DNA of 64,000 bases, taken from positions 191,283-255,282 of the forward strand of contig NZ_JAAUOE010000001.1 in NCBI RefSeq assembly GCF_017114915.1. Direction: 5' to 3'. The position numbers and the translations under genes were made by a program. Of the stretch, positions 45,902 through 56,662 are shown piece by piece. The DNA is from Pseudomonas frederiksbergensis. Lineage in GTDB: Bacteria; Pseudomonadota; Gammaproteobacteria; Pseudomonadales; Pseudomonadaceae. Position 1 is the stretch's first letter. The number at the start of each line of letters is the position of its first letter. The notes beneath the pieces were generated by a model that saw only the letters and a list, made by a program, of their open reading frames with translations, was not told the origin of the DNA and ran no database searches.

Positions 45902-48733
45902 ATGACCGACTATAAAGCCACGCTAAACCTTCCGGACACCGCCTTCCCAATGAAGGCCGGCCTGCCTCAGCGCGAACCGCAGATTCTGCAGCGCTGGGAC
46001 AGCATTGGCCTGTACGGTAAGTTGCGCGAGATTGGCAAGGATCGTCCGAAGTTCGTACTGCACGACGGTCCTCCGTACGCCAACGGCACGATTCACATCG
46101 GTCATGCGCTGAACAAGATCCTCAAGGACATGATCATCCGCTCGAAAACCCTGTCGGGTTTCGACGCACCTTATGTTCCAGGCTGGGACTGCCACGGTCT
46201 GCCGATCGAGCACAAAGTCGAAGTGACCCACGGCAAGAACCTGGGCGCCGACAAGACCCGCGAACTGTGCCGTGCCTACGCCACCGAGCAGATCGAAGGC
46301 CAGAAGTCTGAATTCATCCGTCTGGGCGTGTTGGGCGACTTCGCCAACCCGTACAAGACCATGGACTTCAAAAACGAGGCCGGTGAAATCCGCGCCCTGG
46401 CGGAAATCGTCAAGGGTGGCTTTGTGTTCAAGGGCCTCAAGCCGGTGAACTGGTGCTTCGACTGCGGTTCGGCCCTGGCTGAAGCGGAAGTCGAGTACGA
46501 AAACAAAAAGTCCGCGACCATCGATGTGGCGTTCCCGATCGCCGACGAAGCCAAACTGGCGGCCGCATTCGGTCTGCCGTCGTTGGGCAAACCGGCTTCG
46601 ATCGTGATCTGGACCACCACCCCGTGGACCATCCCGGCCAACCAGGCGCTGAACGTTCACCCTGAGTTCAACTACGCCCTGGTCGACGTCGGCGACAAGC
46701 TGCTGGTGCTGGCCGAAGAGCTGGTCGAATCCTGCCTGGCCCGCTACGGCGTGGAAGGTTCGGTGATCGCCACCACCACCGGTAAAGCGCTGGAACTGAT
46801 CAACTTCCGTCACCCGTTCTACGATCGCCTGTCGCCGGTTTACCTGGCCGACTACGTCGAACTGGGCGCAGGCACAGGCGTGGTTCACTCCTCGCCAGCC
46901 TACGGCGTAGACGACTTCGTGACCTGCAAAGCCTACGGCATGGTCAACGACGACATCCTGAACCCGGTACAAAGCAATGGCGTGTATGTGCCATCGCTGG
47001 AGTTCTTCGGCGGCCAGTTCATCTGGAAGGCCAACCCGGCCATCGTCGACAAACTGACCGAAGTCGGCGCGCTGCTGCACACCACCACCATCGAACACAG
47101 CTACATGCACTGCTGGCGTCACAAGACCCCGCTGATCTACCGCGCCACCGCGCAGTGGTTCATCGGCATGGACAAAGAGCCTGCGGCGGGCGACACCCTG
47201 CGCAAACGCGCAATCAAAGCCATCGAAGACACCAGATTCGTTCCTGCCTGGGGCCAGGCGCGTCTGCACTCGATGATCGCCAACCGTCCGGACTGGTGCA
47301 TCTCCCGTCAGCGTAACTGGGGTGTGCCGATCCCGTTCTTCCTGAACAAGGAAAGCGGCGAACTGCACCCACGCACCGTCGAACTGATGGAAATCGTCGC
47401 CCAGCGCGTCGAAGTCGAAGGCATCGAAGCCTGGTTCAAGATGGACGCCGCCGAGTTGCTCGGTGATGAAGCGCCGCTGTACGACAAGATCAGCGATACC
47501 CTGGACGTCTGGTTCGACTCGGGCACCACGCACTGGCATGTCCTGCGCGGTTCGCACCCGATGGGCCACGAGAGCGGTCCACGCGCCGACCTGTACCTGG
47601 AAGGCTCGGACCAGCACCGCGGCTGGTTCCACTCGTCGTTGCTGACCGGTTGCGCCATCGATGATCACGCACCGTACCGCGAGCTGCTGACCCACGGTTT
47701 CACCGTCGACGAATCCGGTCGCAAAATGTCCAAGTCCCTAGGCAACGTGATCGCGCCGCAGAAAGTCAACGACACCCTGGGCGCCGACATCATGCGCCTG
47801 TGGGTCGCTTCCACCGATTACTCGGGTGAAATGGCGGTTTCCGAGCAGATCCTGCAACGCAGTGCGGACGCCTACCGACGCATCCGTAACACCGCGCGCT
47901 TCCTGCTTTCCAACCTGACCGGTTTCAACCCGGCCACTGACCTGCTGCCGGCCGAAGAGATGCTCGCCCTGGACCGTTGGGCCGTGGACCGCACCCTGTT
48001 GCTGCAGCGTGAGCTGCAGGAGCACTACGGCGAATACCGCTTCTGGAACGTCTATTCCAAGATCCACAACTTCTGCGTGCAGGAGCTGGGTGGTTTCTAC
48101 CTGGACATCATCAAGGACCGTCAGTACACCACTGGCGCCGACAGCAAGGCCCGTCGTTCGTGCCAGAGCGCGCTGTTCCATATCAGCGAAGCGCTGGTGC
48201 GCTGGATCGCGCCGATCCTGGCGTTCACCGCCGACGAGCTGTGGCAGTACCTGCCGGGCGAGCGTAACGAATCCGTGATGCTCAACACCTGGTACGAAGG
48301 CCTGTCCGAATTGCCGGAAGGCTTCGAACTGGACCGCGCCTACTGGGATCGGATCATGGCGGTGAAGGTGGCGGTCAACAAGGAAATGGAAATCCAGCGC
48401 GCGGCGAAGGCCGTCGGTGGCAACCTGCAAGCCGAAGTGACGCTGTTCGCCGAAGACGCGCTGACCGCCGACCTGGCCAAGCTGAGCAACGAACTGCGTT
48501 TCGTGCTGATCACTTCGACCGCCAGCGTTGCGCCATTGGTGCAGGCACCGGCCGATGCCGTGGTCACCGAAGTCAGCGGCCTGAAGCTCAAGATTGTCAA
48601 GTCGAGTCACGCCAAGTGCGCCCGTTGCTGGCACTGCCGCGAAGACGTCGGCGTGAACCCGGAGCATCCGGAAATCTGCGGCCGTTGCGTCGACAACATC
48701 AGCGGCGTCGGCGAGGTTCGTCACTATGCCTAA
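45902..48733 (+). CDS. ileS: Isoleucyl-tRNA synthetase
   Basis: A 943-residue class I synthetase that charges tRNA-Ile. The HIGH motif appears as [17 protein letters not shown], and KMSKS is at residues 608-612. An editing domain lies in between (about 190-390, with [18 protein letters not shown]). The C-terminal zinc finger reads CARCWHC...CGRC. The ATG abuts the ribF stop, and the 3' end overlaps lspA by 8 nt, showing tight coupling. Confidence 0.98.
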   Translation: MTDYKATLNLPDTAFPMKAGLPQREPQILQRWDSIGLYGKLREIGKDRPKFVLHDGPPYANGTIHIGHALNKILKDMIIRSKTLSGFDAPYVPGWDCHGLPIEHKVEVTHGKNLGADKTRELCRAYATEQIEGQKSEFIRLGVLGDFANPYKTMDFKNEAGEIRALAEIVKGGFVFKGLKPVNWCFDCGSALAEAEVEYENKKSATIDVAFPIADEAKLAAAFGLPSLGKPASIVIWTTTPWTIPANQALNVHPEFNYALVDVGDKLLVLAEELVESCLARYGVEGSVIATTTGKALELINFRHPFYDRLSPVYLADYVELGAGTGVVHSSPAYGVDDFVTCKAYGMVNDDILNPVQSNGVYVPSLEFFGGQFIWKANPAIVDKLTEVGALLHTTTIEHSYMHCWRHKTPLIYRATAQWFIGMDKEPAAGDTLRKRAIKAIEDTRFVPAWGQARLHSMIANRPDWCISRQRNWGVPIPFFLNKESGELHPRTVELMEIVAQRVEVEGIEAWFKMDAAELLGDEAPLYDKISDTLDVWFDSGTTHWHVLRGSHPMGHESGPRADLYLEGSDQHRGWFHSSLLTGCAIDDHAPYRELLTHGFTVDESGRKMSKSLGNVIAPQKVNDTLGADIMRLWVASTDYSGEMAVSEQILQRSADAYRRIRNTARFLLSNLTGFNPATDLLPAEEMLALDRWAVDRTLLLQRELQEHYGEYRFWNVYSKIHNFCVQELGGFYLDIIKDRQYTTGADSKARRSCQSALFHISEALVRWIAPILAFTADELWQYLPGERNESVMLNTWYEGLSELPEGFELDRAYWDRIMAVKVAVNKEMEIQRAAKAVGGNLQAEVTLFAEDALTADLAKLSNELRFVLITSTASVAPLVQAPADAVVTEVSGLKLKIVKSSHAKCARCWHCREDVGVNPEHPEICGRCVDNISGVGEVRHYA

Positions 48734-49238
48734 TGCCGTTGGCCGTTTCGGACGGCTGAGTTGGCTCTGGTTGAGCGTGCTGGTCCTGGTCATCGACCAG
48801 GCCAGCAAGTTCTACTTCGAAAGCTCGCTGAGCATGTACCAGCAAATCGTGGTGATCCCCGATTACTTCAGCTGGACCCTGGCCTACAACACCGGCGCGG
48901 CGTTCAGCTTCCTTGCCGACAGCTCCGGCTGGCAGCGCTGGCTGTTCGCCCTGATCGCAGTGGTGGTCAGCGCGGTGCTGGTGGTCTGGCTCAAGCGTCT
49001 GGGGCGCAATGAAACCTGGCTGGCGGTCGCCTTGGCGCTGGTGCTGGGTGGTGCGCTGGGTAATCTGTACGACCGCATTGCCCTGGGCCATGTGATCGAT
49101 TTCATTCTGGTGCACTGGCAGAACCGCTGGTATTTCCCGGCGTTCAACTTTGCTGACAGTGCCATTTCTGTCGGTGCCGTGATGCTTGCACTGGATATGT
49201 TCAAAAGTAAAAAGACCGGAGAAGCCGTTCATGACTGA
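48726..49238 (+). CDS. lspA: Lipoprotein signal peptidase (signal peptidase II)
   Basis: LspA (170 aa) has four transmembrane helices and removes signal peptides from prolipoproteins such as BamD in this window. The catalytic aspartates are Asp125 (GHVIDF) and Asp144 (NFADSA). The NTGAAFSFL and [10 protein letters not shown] motifs are present. It overlaps ileS by 8 nt and fkpB by 8 nt. Confidence 0.97.
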   Translation: MPNAVGRFGRLSWLWLSVLVLVIDQASKFYFESSLSMYQQIVVIPDYFSWTLAYNTGAAFSFLADSSGWQRWLFALIAVVVSAVLVVWLKRLGRNETWLAVALALVLGGALGNLYDRIALGHVIDFILVHWQNRWYFPAFNFADSAISVGAVMLALDMFKSKKTGEAVHD

Positions 49239-49683
49239 ACAGGTATTGGCTGAGCAACGCATCGGCCAGAACACGGAAGTCACTTTGCACTTTGCATTGC
49301 GCCTGGAGAACGGCGACACCGTCGACAGCACCTTCGACAAAGCCCCGGCGACTTTCAAGGTCGGCGACGGCAACCTGTTGCCAGGCTTCGAAGCCACGCT
49401 GTTCGGCTTCAAGGCCGGCGACAAGCGCAGCCTGACCATCGAGCCGGAAAACGCCTTTGGTCAGCCTAATCCGCAAAACGTGCAGATCATCCCGCGTTCG
49501 CAGTTCCAGGACATGGAACTGTCGCCAGGATTACTGGTGATCTTCAACGATGCGGCCAATACCGAGCTGCCAGGCGTAGTGAAAGAGTTCGATGACGCGC
49601 AAGTGACCATCGACTTCAACCACCCGCTCGCCGGTAAAACCTTGACCTTTGACGTCGAGATCATCAACGTCAAAGCGCTGTAA
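49231..49683 (+). CDS. fkpB: FKBP-type peptidyl-prolyl isomerase SlpA
   Basis: A 150-residue SlyD-like FKBP with chaperone activity. The FKBP core is VTLHFALRLENGDTVDSTF, and the IF flap insertion contains FGQPNPQNVQIIPRSQF. The start at 49231 lies inside the end of lspA, with GGAGAAG upstream. Conserved linkage with lspA and ispH is seen across proteobacteria. Its substrates are unknown. Confidence 0.95.
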   Translation: MTEQVLAEQRIGQNTEVTLHFALRLENGDTVDSTFDKAPATFKVGDGNLLPGFEATLFGFKAGDKRSLTIEPENAFGQPNPQNVQIIPRSQFQDMELSPGLLVIFNDAANTELPGVVKEFDDAQVTIDFNHPLAGKTLTFDVEIINVKAL

Positions 49684-49691
49684 ACGCTGTT

Positions 49692-49776
49692 CTGTAGGAG
49701 CTGGCTTGCCAGCGAAGGGGCCATCAGGTTCGCCGCAACGCTCATGGGCCTCATCGCCGGCAAGCCGGCTCCTACA
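49692..49776. repeat. REPIN between fkpB and ispH
   Basis: CTGTAGGAGCTGGCTTGCCAG and CGGCAAGCCGGCTCCTACA form the outer arms. The repeat sits inside the conserved ribF-ispH operon and may set relative mRNA stability or partly separate ispH. Confidence 0.88.
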
Positions 49777-49816
49777 ATGATCTAATTTTCCTTGCGCGCA
49801 AGACACGAGGCACAGC

Positions 49817-50764
49817 ATGCAAATCAAACTCGCCAACCCCCGTGGCTTCTGCGCCGGTGTGGACCGGGCGATCGAAATCGTCAACCGCGCCCTGGAAGTC
49901 TTCGGGCCGCCGATCTATGTGCGCCACGAAGTGGTCCACAATAAATTCGTCGTCGAAGACCTGCGTGCCCGGGGAGCGATTTTCGTCGAAGAACTGGATC
50001 AGGTGCCGGACGACGTGATCGTGATCTTCAGTGCCCACGGCGTTTCCCAGGCCGTGCGCACCGAAGCCGCTGGCCGTGGCCTGAAGGTATTCGACGCGAC
50101 CTGCCCGCTGGTGACCAAGGTGCACATCGAAGTCGCGCGTTACAGCCGCGACGGTCGTGAATGCATCCTCATCGGCCACGCCGGCCACCCGGAAGTCGAA
50201 GGCACCATGGGCCAGTACGATGGCAGCAATGGTGGCGCGATCTATCTGGTCGAAGACGAGAAAGACGTCGCCGCGTTGCAGGTGCACAACCCTGAAAGAC
50301 TGGCCTTCGTCACCCAGACCACCTTGTCCATGGACGATACCAGTCGCGTGATCGATGCCCTGCGTACACGTTTCCCGGCGATCGGCGGTCCGCGCAAGGA
50401 CGACATCTGCTACGCCACGCAAAACCGTCAGGACGCCGTCAAGCAACTGGCGGACGAATGCGATGTAGTGCTGGTGGTCGGCAGCCCGAACAGCTCCAAC
50501 TCCAATCGTTTGCGTGAACTGGCCGAACGCATGGCCACTCCGGCCTATCTGATCGACGGCGCCGAAGACTTGCAAAAGAGCTGGTTCGACGGTGTCGAGC
50601 GTATTGGCATCACCGCCGGTGCCTCCGCTCCGGAAGTGCTGGTGCGTGGCGTGATCCAGCAATTGCAGGCCTGGGGCGCCACCAGTGCCGATGAACTGGC
50701 CGGTCGCGAGGAGAACATCACCTTCTCCATGCCTAAAGAGCTGCGCGTGCGTTCCTTGCTTTAA
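49817..50764 (+). CDS. ispH: 4-hydroxy-3-methylbut-2-enyl diphosphate reductase
   Basis: IspH/LytB (315 aa) is the last enzyme of the MEP pathway and makes IPP and DMAPP with a [4Fe-4S] cluster. The three cluster Cys lie in [12 protein letters not shown] (Cys13), DATCPLVTK and the late [21 protein letters not shown] region. The conserved [14 protein letters not shown] loop is present. The 3' end overlaps the converging fimT gene by 32 nt. Confidence 0.97.
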   Translation: MQIKLANPRGFCAGVDRAIEIVNRALEVFGPPIYVRHEVVHNKFVVEDLRARGAIFVEELDQVPDDVIVIFSAHGVSQAVRTEAAGRGLKVFDATCPLVTKVHIEVARYSRDGRECILIGHAGHPEVEGTMGQYDGSNGGAIYLVEDEKDVAALQVHNPERLAFVTQTTLSMDDTSRVIDALRTRFPAIGGPRKDDICYATQNRQDAVKQLADECDVVLVVGSPNSSNSNRLRELAERMATPAYLIDGAEDLQKSWFDGVERIGITAGASAPEVLVRGVIQQLQAWGATSADELAGREENITFSMPKELRVRSLL

Positions 50765-51287
50765 CGTTTTTCCCGGGACACAACGCCTGCTCAGCCTTAT
50801 GGCTGCGCAGGCTGACGCGGCCGGTCCGGGCCAGTACCACCTGGAGCTGGCTGACCGGCTCGCGGCTTGCGCAAATGTGCAACGTCCCCGCTTGAAAGGC
50901 CCGTCTGGGCATCAGCGGTTCGCCCAGACTGCTGAAACGCACGAAACGCCTGACCGCCCAATTGCCGACAATCGGCACCCGGGTGCTGCTCGCATGCTCA
51001 ACCAGCAGCGGATTGCTGCTGTCCTCCGGTCCTTTGCCGCTGATATCCAGAATGATCCGCCAGCCCTGACCCCAGTCGCCGTTGATGCCGTGTATCACAA
51101 CACTCTGATTGCGTGTGATAGCAGCGGTTCTTGCATTACGCATACCACTGATAATCGATTGCGCCGCCTGCTCCCGATGGTTCGATTCTGTCAGCGCGGC
51201 GAACGCTGGACTGACCAATAGCAGAACAATCCCGACAATTGTCAGTCCCATGAGCAGTTCGATCAGGCTGAAACCTTGCTGAGGCAT
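50733..51287 (-). CDS. fimT: Type IV pilus pseudopilin FimT
   Basis: A 184-residue GspH/FimT-domain pseudopilin. The prepilin signal [24 protein letters not shown] is processed by PilD before Phe. The C-terminal GspH region includes [23 protein letters not shown] and the closing [10 protein letters not shown]. In related bacteria FimT binds DNA during natural transformation. The basic C-terminus here ([12 protein letters not shown]) would suit that, by inference. GGAGG precedes the ATG. It is divergent from fimU and overlaps ispH at the 3' end. Confidence 0.85.
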   Translation of the reverse strand: MPQQGFSLIELLMGLTIVGIVLLLVSPAFAALTESNHREQAAQSIISGMRNARTAAITRNQSVVIHGINGDWGQGWRIILDISGKGPEDSSNPLLVEHASSTRVPIVGNWAVRRFVRFSSLGEPLMPRRAFQAGTLHICASREPVSQLQVVLARTGRVSLRSHKAEQALCPGKNVKARNARAAL

Positions 51288-51418
51288 GTCATCTCCCTCC
51301 GTGGAGTGCTGCGGCCCGCGCGATCCTTGCGCGAGTAATGGCAAAACAACCGTACATCTGCCGGTCGAATGTTCTAGCGTGTAGAAGCAGGTATAGCCGA
51401 CGGCAACGGAGGGCACCG

Positions 51419-51892
51419 ATGGATCATCGTACAAAAGGTTTCACACTGATCGAGCTGCTGGTCACGCTCGCGGTGTTTCTGATCCTGATCACCCTGGCTG
51501 TTCCGGCGTTTACCCGCTCGGTGCAAAGCACCAAGGCCGACACCGAGATCGGCGACCTGCAGCGCGCGCTCAACTACGCACGGCTTGAGGCGATTGATCG
51601 GGGCCTTACCACCCGGGTTCGCCCGACAGTCGGCGGCAGCGTCTGGACCGGCGAGTTGACCGTTTATGACGGTACTGGCAATCCGGCCAATGTATTGCGG
51701 GTTGTTCCAGCAATGAGCAGCGGCGCAACTCTGACGCTAACCTCAGGAGTGACCGCGATTGATTTCAACAATCTGGGCGGTTTGTCAGCGCCGTCCACGG
51801 CGGTGGTGATCAGTTATGTATTGGGGGCACAAAGCCGGACGCTGAATGTGTGCTTGAACGGACGAATTCTACTGGGTGGAAGCTGCGGATGA
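51419..51892 (+). CDS. fimU: Minor pilin FimU
   Basis: A 157-residue GspH-type minor pilin. The leader MDHRTKG/FTLIELLVTLAVFLILITL is cut by PilD. Two late Cys (NVCLNG, GGSCG) probably form a disulfide. FimU takes part in the tip complex that primes pilus assembly. GGAGG lies before the ATG. It is the first gene of the minor pilin operon. Its stop overlaps the pilV start by the ATGA arrangement. Confidence 0.9.
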   Translation: MDHRTKGFTLIELLVTLAVFLILITLAVPAFTRSVQSTKADTEIGDLQRALNYARLEAIDRGLTTRVRPTVGGSVWTGELTVYDGTGNPANVLRVVPAMSSGATLTLTSGVTAIDFNNLGGLSAPSTAVVISYVLGAQSRTLNVCLNGRILLGGSCG

Positions 51893-52338
51893 GGGGTTGG
51901 AGCAAGCGTGCACAGGAGGGCATGACGCTGATCGAGGTACTGGTCGCGTTGTTGGTGCTGGCTGTGGGTTTGTTGGGCGCGGCGGCGATTCAGCTCAATG
52001 CGCTGAAGTACACCGACAGCTCGCGAATGACCAGCCAGGCGAGTTTTATCGCCTACGACATGATGGACCGCATTCGCGCCAACTCCGGCGCCGATTACAC
52101 CGTCACGCCACCAACCTCGGGCAACCTGAGCGTGGCCCGGGATCAGGACCTCTACGACTTCACCACCAACATCGCCAATTTTGGCGGCGCCACCGCTACC
52201 GGCAGCATCACCCGCAATCAGCGTGTGTACACCATCACCATTACCTGGGATGACTCGCGGGCCGCCAATACCGCGGACTCGCGTCGCAGTTTTGTCCTCA
52301 CCAGTCGCGCCACCGTCGACCCGGCGACGACACCATGA
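51889..52338 (+). CDS. pilV: Minor pilin PilV
   Basis: A 149-residue minor pilin. The prepilin cleavage is at QEG/MTLIEVLVALLVLAVGLLG. The mature part carries an ALKYTDSSRMTSQASFIAYDMMDRIRAN stretch that is common in PilV. Translation starts within the fimU stop (ATGA). It belongs to the tip complex with FimU, PilW, PilX and PilY1. Confidence 0.92.
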   Translation: MRGWSKRAQEGMTLIEVLVALLVLAVGLLGAAAIQLNALKYTDSSRMTSQASFIAYDMMDRIRANSGADYTVTPPTSGNLSVARDQDLYDFTTNIANFGGATATGSITRNQRVYTITITWDDSRAANTADSRRSFVLTSRATVDPATTP

Positions 52339-53048
52339 CCAGAGCCAGCAAAGGTTTCGGCCTGATCGAGTTGCTGATCGCCCTGGCGTTGAGTCTGGTC
52401 GTGGTGCTGGGCGTGGCGCAGATTTTCATCGCCGCTAAAAACACCTACGCCAGCCAGAACACCGCCGCCGGCATGCAGGAAGATGCACGATTCGTGCTGA
52501 GCAAAATGATTCAGGAAATTCGCATGGTCGGCATGTTCGGTTGCCTGGGCGCGATTACCGACGCTAGCTCGGCGGGGAGTTTCAATGCCAGTCAAATCAC
52601 GCCGATCAGTTGGGACAATGCCAACCTCAAATTAACGCTGGTCACCGCCGATGTCGGCGACAGTGGCGGGGTGCCAACCTGGACAGTAGTTTCCGACTGC
52701 CGCAACACCGCGACGGCCTACGCCGGTAAACGCGCGCCGGTATCGGGGCAGCTGGCGTTTCCGATCCGGCGGCTGATCTACAGCTTCAACAACAATCAAC
52801 TGCTGATGGGCTCCGGCACCGGCACGCCGACGCAGCAGGTGCTGGTGAACAATGTCAGAGCCTTCAATGTGAGCTTCGGCCTCGCCAGTTCGGCCACGGA
52901 TACGGCCGCCTCTAGCTATAGCAGCAACCCATCCGACCCGGCACGAATCCGTAGTGTGCGCCTTACGCTGACCCTCAACGACCCAAACAATCGGGTCCAC
53001 GATCAAACCTTCCACGTGGTTGCCGCTTTGCGCAACCGGTTGCCATGA
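52335..53048 (+). CDS. pilW: Minor pilin PilW
   Basis: A 237-residue minor pilin with the leader SKG/FGLIELLIALALSLVVVLGV. Residues 30-70 hold the family segment IFIAAKNTYASQNTAAGMQED. It contains a PilW domain with likely disulfides (GCLGA, DCRNT). The start overlaps the pilV stop (ATGA), and the stop overlaps the pilX region. Confidence 0.93.
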   Translation: MTRASKGFGLIELLIALALSLVVVLGVAQIFIAAKNTYASQNTAAGMQEDARFVLSKMIQEIRMVGMFGCLGAITDASSAGSFNASQITPISWDNANLKLTLVTADVGDSGGVPTWTVVSDCRNTATAYAGKRAPVSGQLAFPIRRLIYSFNNNQLLMGSGTGTPTQQVLVNNVRAFNVSFGLASSATDTAASSYSSNPSDPARIRSVRLTLTLNDPNNRVHDQTFHVVAALRNRLP

Positions 53049-53059
53049 GGGGAGGGCCG

Positions 53060-53539
53060 ATGAGTATTTCTCCCATGACCTCTCATGCCGAACGCGGGAT
53101 GGCGCTGTTGGTCAGCCTGGTGTTTCTCCTGGTGCTGACGTTGATCGGCCTTGCGTCGATGCAGAGCGCTACGTTGCAGGAAAAAATGGCCGGCAGCGTG
53201 ACCCTGCGCAACCAGTCGTTCCAGGGGGCGGAAGCGGCGTTGCGCGTCGGCGAAAGCGCAGTGCAACTGGACAGCTATTCATTGCCGGTTTGCAGCGGTA
53301 CCAGCCAGTGCGCGCCGCCGGCCGAGGCGTCGGTCATCACCGCGGCCGGGTTCAATTCCACCTCGGGGGTGACCTGGATCGCCGCCGGAAACGGCTTTTA
53401 CGGGGTGCAAAACATCGGCACCACCCTGACGGCCGTGAACGTGCCGAGCAACACATCGGCAACGCTGTACCGGGTGACGGCTGTGGCCATCGTGGGCAAT
53501 TCGCGCAGTGTGGTGGAGAGTATCTATGCGAAGTACTGA
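53060..53539 (+). CDS. pilX: Minor pilin PilX
   Basis: A 159-residue minor pilin. The N-terminal helix is ERG/MALLVSLVFLLVLTLIGLAS with Met at +1 of the mature form and LQEKMAGS after it, as in other PilX proteins. The start at 53060 is preferred because GGGGAGGG lies upstream. An ATG at 53045 overlaps the pilW stop but has no ribosome site. The 3' end overlaps pilY1 by 14 nt. Confidence 0.9.
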   Translation: MSISPMTSHAERGMALLVSLVFLLVLTLIGLASMQSATLQEKMAGSVTLRNQSFQGAEAALRVGESAVQLDSYSLPVCSGTSQCAPPAEASVITAAGFNSTSGVTWIAAGNGFYGVQNIGTTLTAVNVPSNTSATLYRVTAVAIVGNSRSVVESIYAKY

Positions 53540-56500
53540 GGCCCGCACCGGCTGGCGCCATTGGTTGTTGCAGCTGTTCTGCGGCGTTGCGTTGAGCCTT
53601 TATCTGGCAGCCCCGACTTACGCCTTCACGCCCTCGGACTCGCCGCTGTTGAACGCTGCCGCCGTGGCTCCCAATGTGATGCTGTTGCTCGACGATTCGG
53701 AGAGTATGAACAGTATTATCTGGGCGCCGGGCTTCGACCCGACGGTCGCACGCACCCCGGTGACTATTTGCCTCTCCAATGGTTCGTGCAACAAAGGCCG
53801 TGAGCTTGACATGACCGATGGCAATATTCCCTTGTCGAGTTTGACTCATGGAACATGCTCGAAGGCCGGATGGTACGGTTTTTATAAAAACAGCTTCTCC
53901 GGTCTGGATTCGCATTGCCTCAAGCTTCCCGATCCGGTGGGGAGCGAGGACACTCTCTATTCGGCGAATTACCTGTCTTATCTGATAAGCCTGGCCAACA
54001 ATTCCGACCGGGATTTCACCGATGGATCGATTCCCAATGATTACCGGATGAATGTGGCACGCAACGTTTCCAAGACGTTGGTGGCCAGCAATCGCTCGCT
54101 GCGCATTGGCCTGTCCACGTTCAACCTGAAGGTCGGCAACCATAAGAATGACGGCGGATATATCGTTCGTTCGGTCAGTGACTTGTCGCCCGTCAGCGGC
54201 ACCGTCACCCAGGCTCAGGCCGATGCCAACTACAACGAATTGATCGCCGGAATCGACGAGTTGAGCGCGCAGGCCAACACGCCGCTGGCGGAAGCCTATT
54301 ACGAGATCACCCGCTATTTCCGTGGCATTACGCCATACAACAACTCGACGCCCACCACCTACACCAGTCCGATTCAGTATCGCTGCCAGAGAAATTATGG
54401 GGTGGTGATCACCGGTGGTTTGCCGACCTTCGACCACACCTTTCCGACCGACGATCCGCAGGATGACAGCGCGTTACCGAACTGGGATGGTATCAGCAGT
54501 AACGATGGCGCAAATCCCTTGGGCGACAAGGAGGGCGACACCTTGTACCTGGATGACATCGCCAAGTTCGCCTTCGACATCGATATGCGCTCCACGGGAA
54601 CCGATGCCGCAGGCAAAAGCTGGAACGCCGTGGATTTTCCCCGGCAGAACATGAATACCTATACCGTGGGTTTTACCGCGGTAAACCAGATGCTGGCAGA
54701 TGCTGCGACCTACGGACAGGGAAGGTACTACCAGGCGATTGATGGTACGGGGCTGAACAGCGCACTTTCTTCGGCTTTAAGCGACATCACCGCCAAGGCC
54801 GGCTCAGGTGGCAGCGGCGTGGCCAGCGGCACCACACTGACCAGTAACTCAACCTACTTCCAGACCACTTACGACCCCAAGGACTGGCGGGGCACCATCA
54901 AGTCCTTTGGCTTCACGTCGGCGGGCGCGGTGAACACAGCCGCGGTGCTGTGGACTACCGATACCACCATCGTGCCCGGCGCCACCGCACCAACCTACCA
55001 GTCCTGGAACACGCAGACCAACGCTGCTGTCACCCTGGCCTACAGCAATTTCTCCCCGGCCCAGCAGACTTCCCTCAGCCAGAGCTTGCCCACCGGCATC
55101 ACCGGCAGCGATCTGGTGGAGTGGAGCAAGGGCACTAACAGAACCGGGTTGAAAACGCGCAGCGTATTACTGGGCGACATCATCAATTCGCCACTTGTGC
55201 TGGCCGCGCCCACGGACCAGACCGCGTCCGATCTGGTGGGCGACACCACCTACAGCACCTACCTGGCCACCAAAGCAGCCAACATGAATGCCAGCCTGGT
55301 GGTGAACGCCAATGACGGCTTTGTAAATGTCATCAACTCGGCCAACGGTGTCAGGCGTTATGCCTACATGCCCTCCAGCGTGCTGCCATCATTGCGCTAC
55401 ATCGCTGATCCCACCTACATCAACGGTGTAAGCCACAAGTTTTTGGTCGACGGTCAGGTCGGTGTGTTCGATGCTCAACTCGATAGCGCCTGGAAAACCC
55501 TGGCGATTGGCGGAACAGGGGCGGGCGGCAAAACGTTCTATGCGCTGCAACTGTTCGACGCATCGGCCGGTAACGTGACTAAGGCGCTCTGGGAAATCAG
55601 TGCACCGGCCATGGCCAGTACGGCGAACGTTTTCAATGATCTGGGTTATGCCTATGCACGCCCGGAAGTGGCACGCTTGGCTGATGGGCGCTGGGCTGCG
55701 TTTATCTCCAATGGCTATGGCAGCAACTCCGGGGTGGCAGCGCTGTATGTGGTGGATATCCGCGATGGCTCGCTGATCAAGAAAATCGTGGTCGACAGCA
55801 CGGAAACCACCAATGGCCTGTCGTCGGTGAAGCTCAGGGTCAACTCGCAGAATGTCGTGCAGGCCGCCTATGGGGGGGACTTGAAAGGGCGGTTGTGGAA
55901 GTTCGATTTGAGTGGCGCCGCCGCCGATACCTGGGGCGTGGCGTTTTCCGGCAAGCCGTTGTTCACCACGGCGGGCGGCGCGACCCAGCCGATTACCGCG
56001 CAACCGTTACTGGCGGATCACGCATCGGGCGGCAAGCAAGTGTTTTTCGGCACCGGCAAATTGAATGAGGCCGCCGACAAGACCAACAAGGATCTACAGG
56101 CGTTCTACGCGGTATGGGATGCCGAGGGGGGCTCAGGTCAAATCACTGTGTCCAGCTTGCAGGCGCAGGCGGTGACCGGCGTTTTTTCGGGCAGCACCGG
56201 GCAATTCATCACCACCAGCCAGAACGAGGTGACCTACCCGGCAAAGAAAGGCTGGTACTTGCCTCTGGTATACAACAACGTGCTGACGGGGGAGCGGGTG
56301 ATCAATCAGGCCACTTTAGTCTCGGAGCGAATCGTTTTTACCACGGCCAGTATGGACACCACGGACCCCTGTGCCGGCTTCGGCAGCGGCAAACTGGTCG
56401 AACTCGATGCGTTCAGCGGTAAGATGCTCAATTACGCGGTGCTCGACACCAATGCCGACGGGAAGGTCGACAGCACTGATACGATTTCCAGCGGGGTGAT

Positions 56501-56648
56501 CTTCACCGGCGGTATTCCGACCCTGAACGCGGTCGTCAATGACGCAACCGGCAAGATTGTGAACGACTCTGGTGGCGGCATCAGCACGCTGGTGGAAAAA
56601 TCCGGTGGCGGTAGCGGCCGTCGCATCATGTGGCGACAAATACAGTAA
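53526..56648 (+). CDS. pilY1: Type IV pilus tip adhesin and assembly factor PilY1
   Basis: A 1040-residue exported protein. A signal peptide ends near APTYA. The N-terminal half is a von Willebrand A-like domain with a MIDAS DDSESM. The C-terminal half is a PilY1-type beta-propeller with the calcium loop DTNADGKVDSTD near residue 977. PilY1 caps the pilus with the minor pilins, promotes extension and takes part in surface sensing. The strand normally reading TDG in VWA domains is TGG here (VVITGGLP), which may weaken metal binding. No RGD motif is seen. The 5' half is less GC-rich than neighbouring genes, as expected for a variable surface gene. GGAG precedes the ATG. Confidence 0.92.
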   Translation: MRSTEARTGWRHWLLQLFCGVALSLYLAAPTYAFTPSDSPLLNAAAVAPNVMLLLDDSESMNSIIWAPGFDPTVARTPVTICLSNGSCNKGRELDMTDGNIPLSSLTHGTCSKAGWYGFYKNSFSGLDSHCLKLPDPVGSEDTLYSANYLSYLISLANNSDRDFTDGSIPNDYRMNVARNVSKTLVASNRSLRIGLSTFNLKVGNHKNDGGYIVRSVSDLSPVSGTVTQAQADANYNELIAGIDELSAQANTPLAEAYYEITRYFRGITPYNNSTPTTYTSPIQYRCQRNYGVVITGGLPTFDHTFPTDDPQDDSALPNWDGISSNDGANPLGDKEGDTLYLDDIAKFAFDIDMRSTGTDAAGKSWNAVDFPRQNMNTYTVGFTAVNQMLADAATYGQGRYYQAIDGTGLNSALSSALSDITAKAGSGGSGVASGTTLTSNSTYFQTTYDPKDWRGTIKSFGFTSAGAVNTAAVLWTTDTTIVPGATAPTYQSWNTQTNAAVTLAYSNFSPAQQTSLSQSLPTGITGSDLVEWSKGTNRTGLKTRSVLLGDIINSPLVLAAPTDQTASDLVGDTTYSTYLATKAANMNASLVVNANDGFVNVINSANGVRRYAYMPSSVLPSLRYIADPTYINGVSHKFLVDGQVGVFDAQLDSAWKTLAIGGTGAGGKTFYALQLFDASAGNVTKALWEISAPAMASTANVFNDLGYAYARPEVARLADGRWAAFISNGYGSNSGVAALYVVDIRDGSLIKKIVVDSTETTNGLSSVKLRVNSQNVVQAAYGGDLKGRLWKFDLSGAAADTWGVAFSGKPLFTTAGGATQPITAQPLLADHASGGKQVFFGTGKLNEAADKTNKDLQAFYAVWDAEGGSGQITVSSLQAQAVTGVFSGSTGQFITTSQNEVTYPAKKGWYLPLVYNNVLTGERVINQATLVSERIVFTTASMDTTDPCAGFGSGKLVELDAFSGKMLNYAVLDTNADGKVDSTDTISSGVIFTGGIPTLNAVVNDATGKIVNDSGGGISTLVEKSGGGSGRRIMWRQIQ

Positions 56649-56662
56649 GTGAGAGTTGAGGC

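Noticed and set aside
45923..47695. A 590-codon open frame on the minus strand opposite ileS
   Set aside because: It is antisense to an essential synthetase with canonical motifs and shows no domain of its own.
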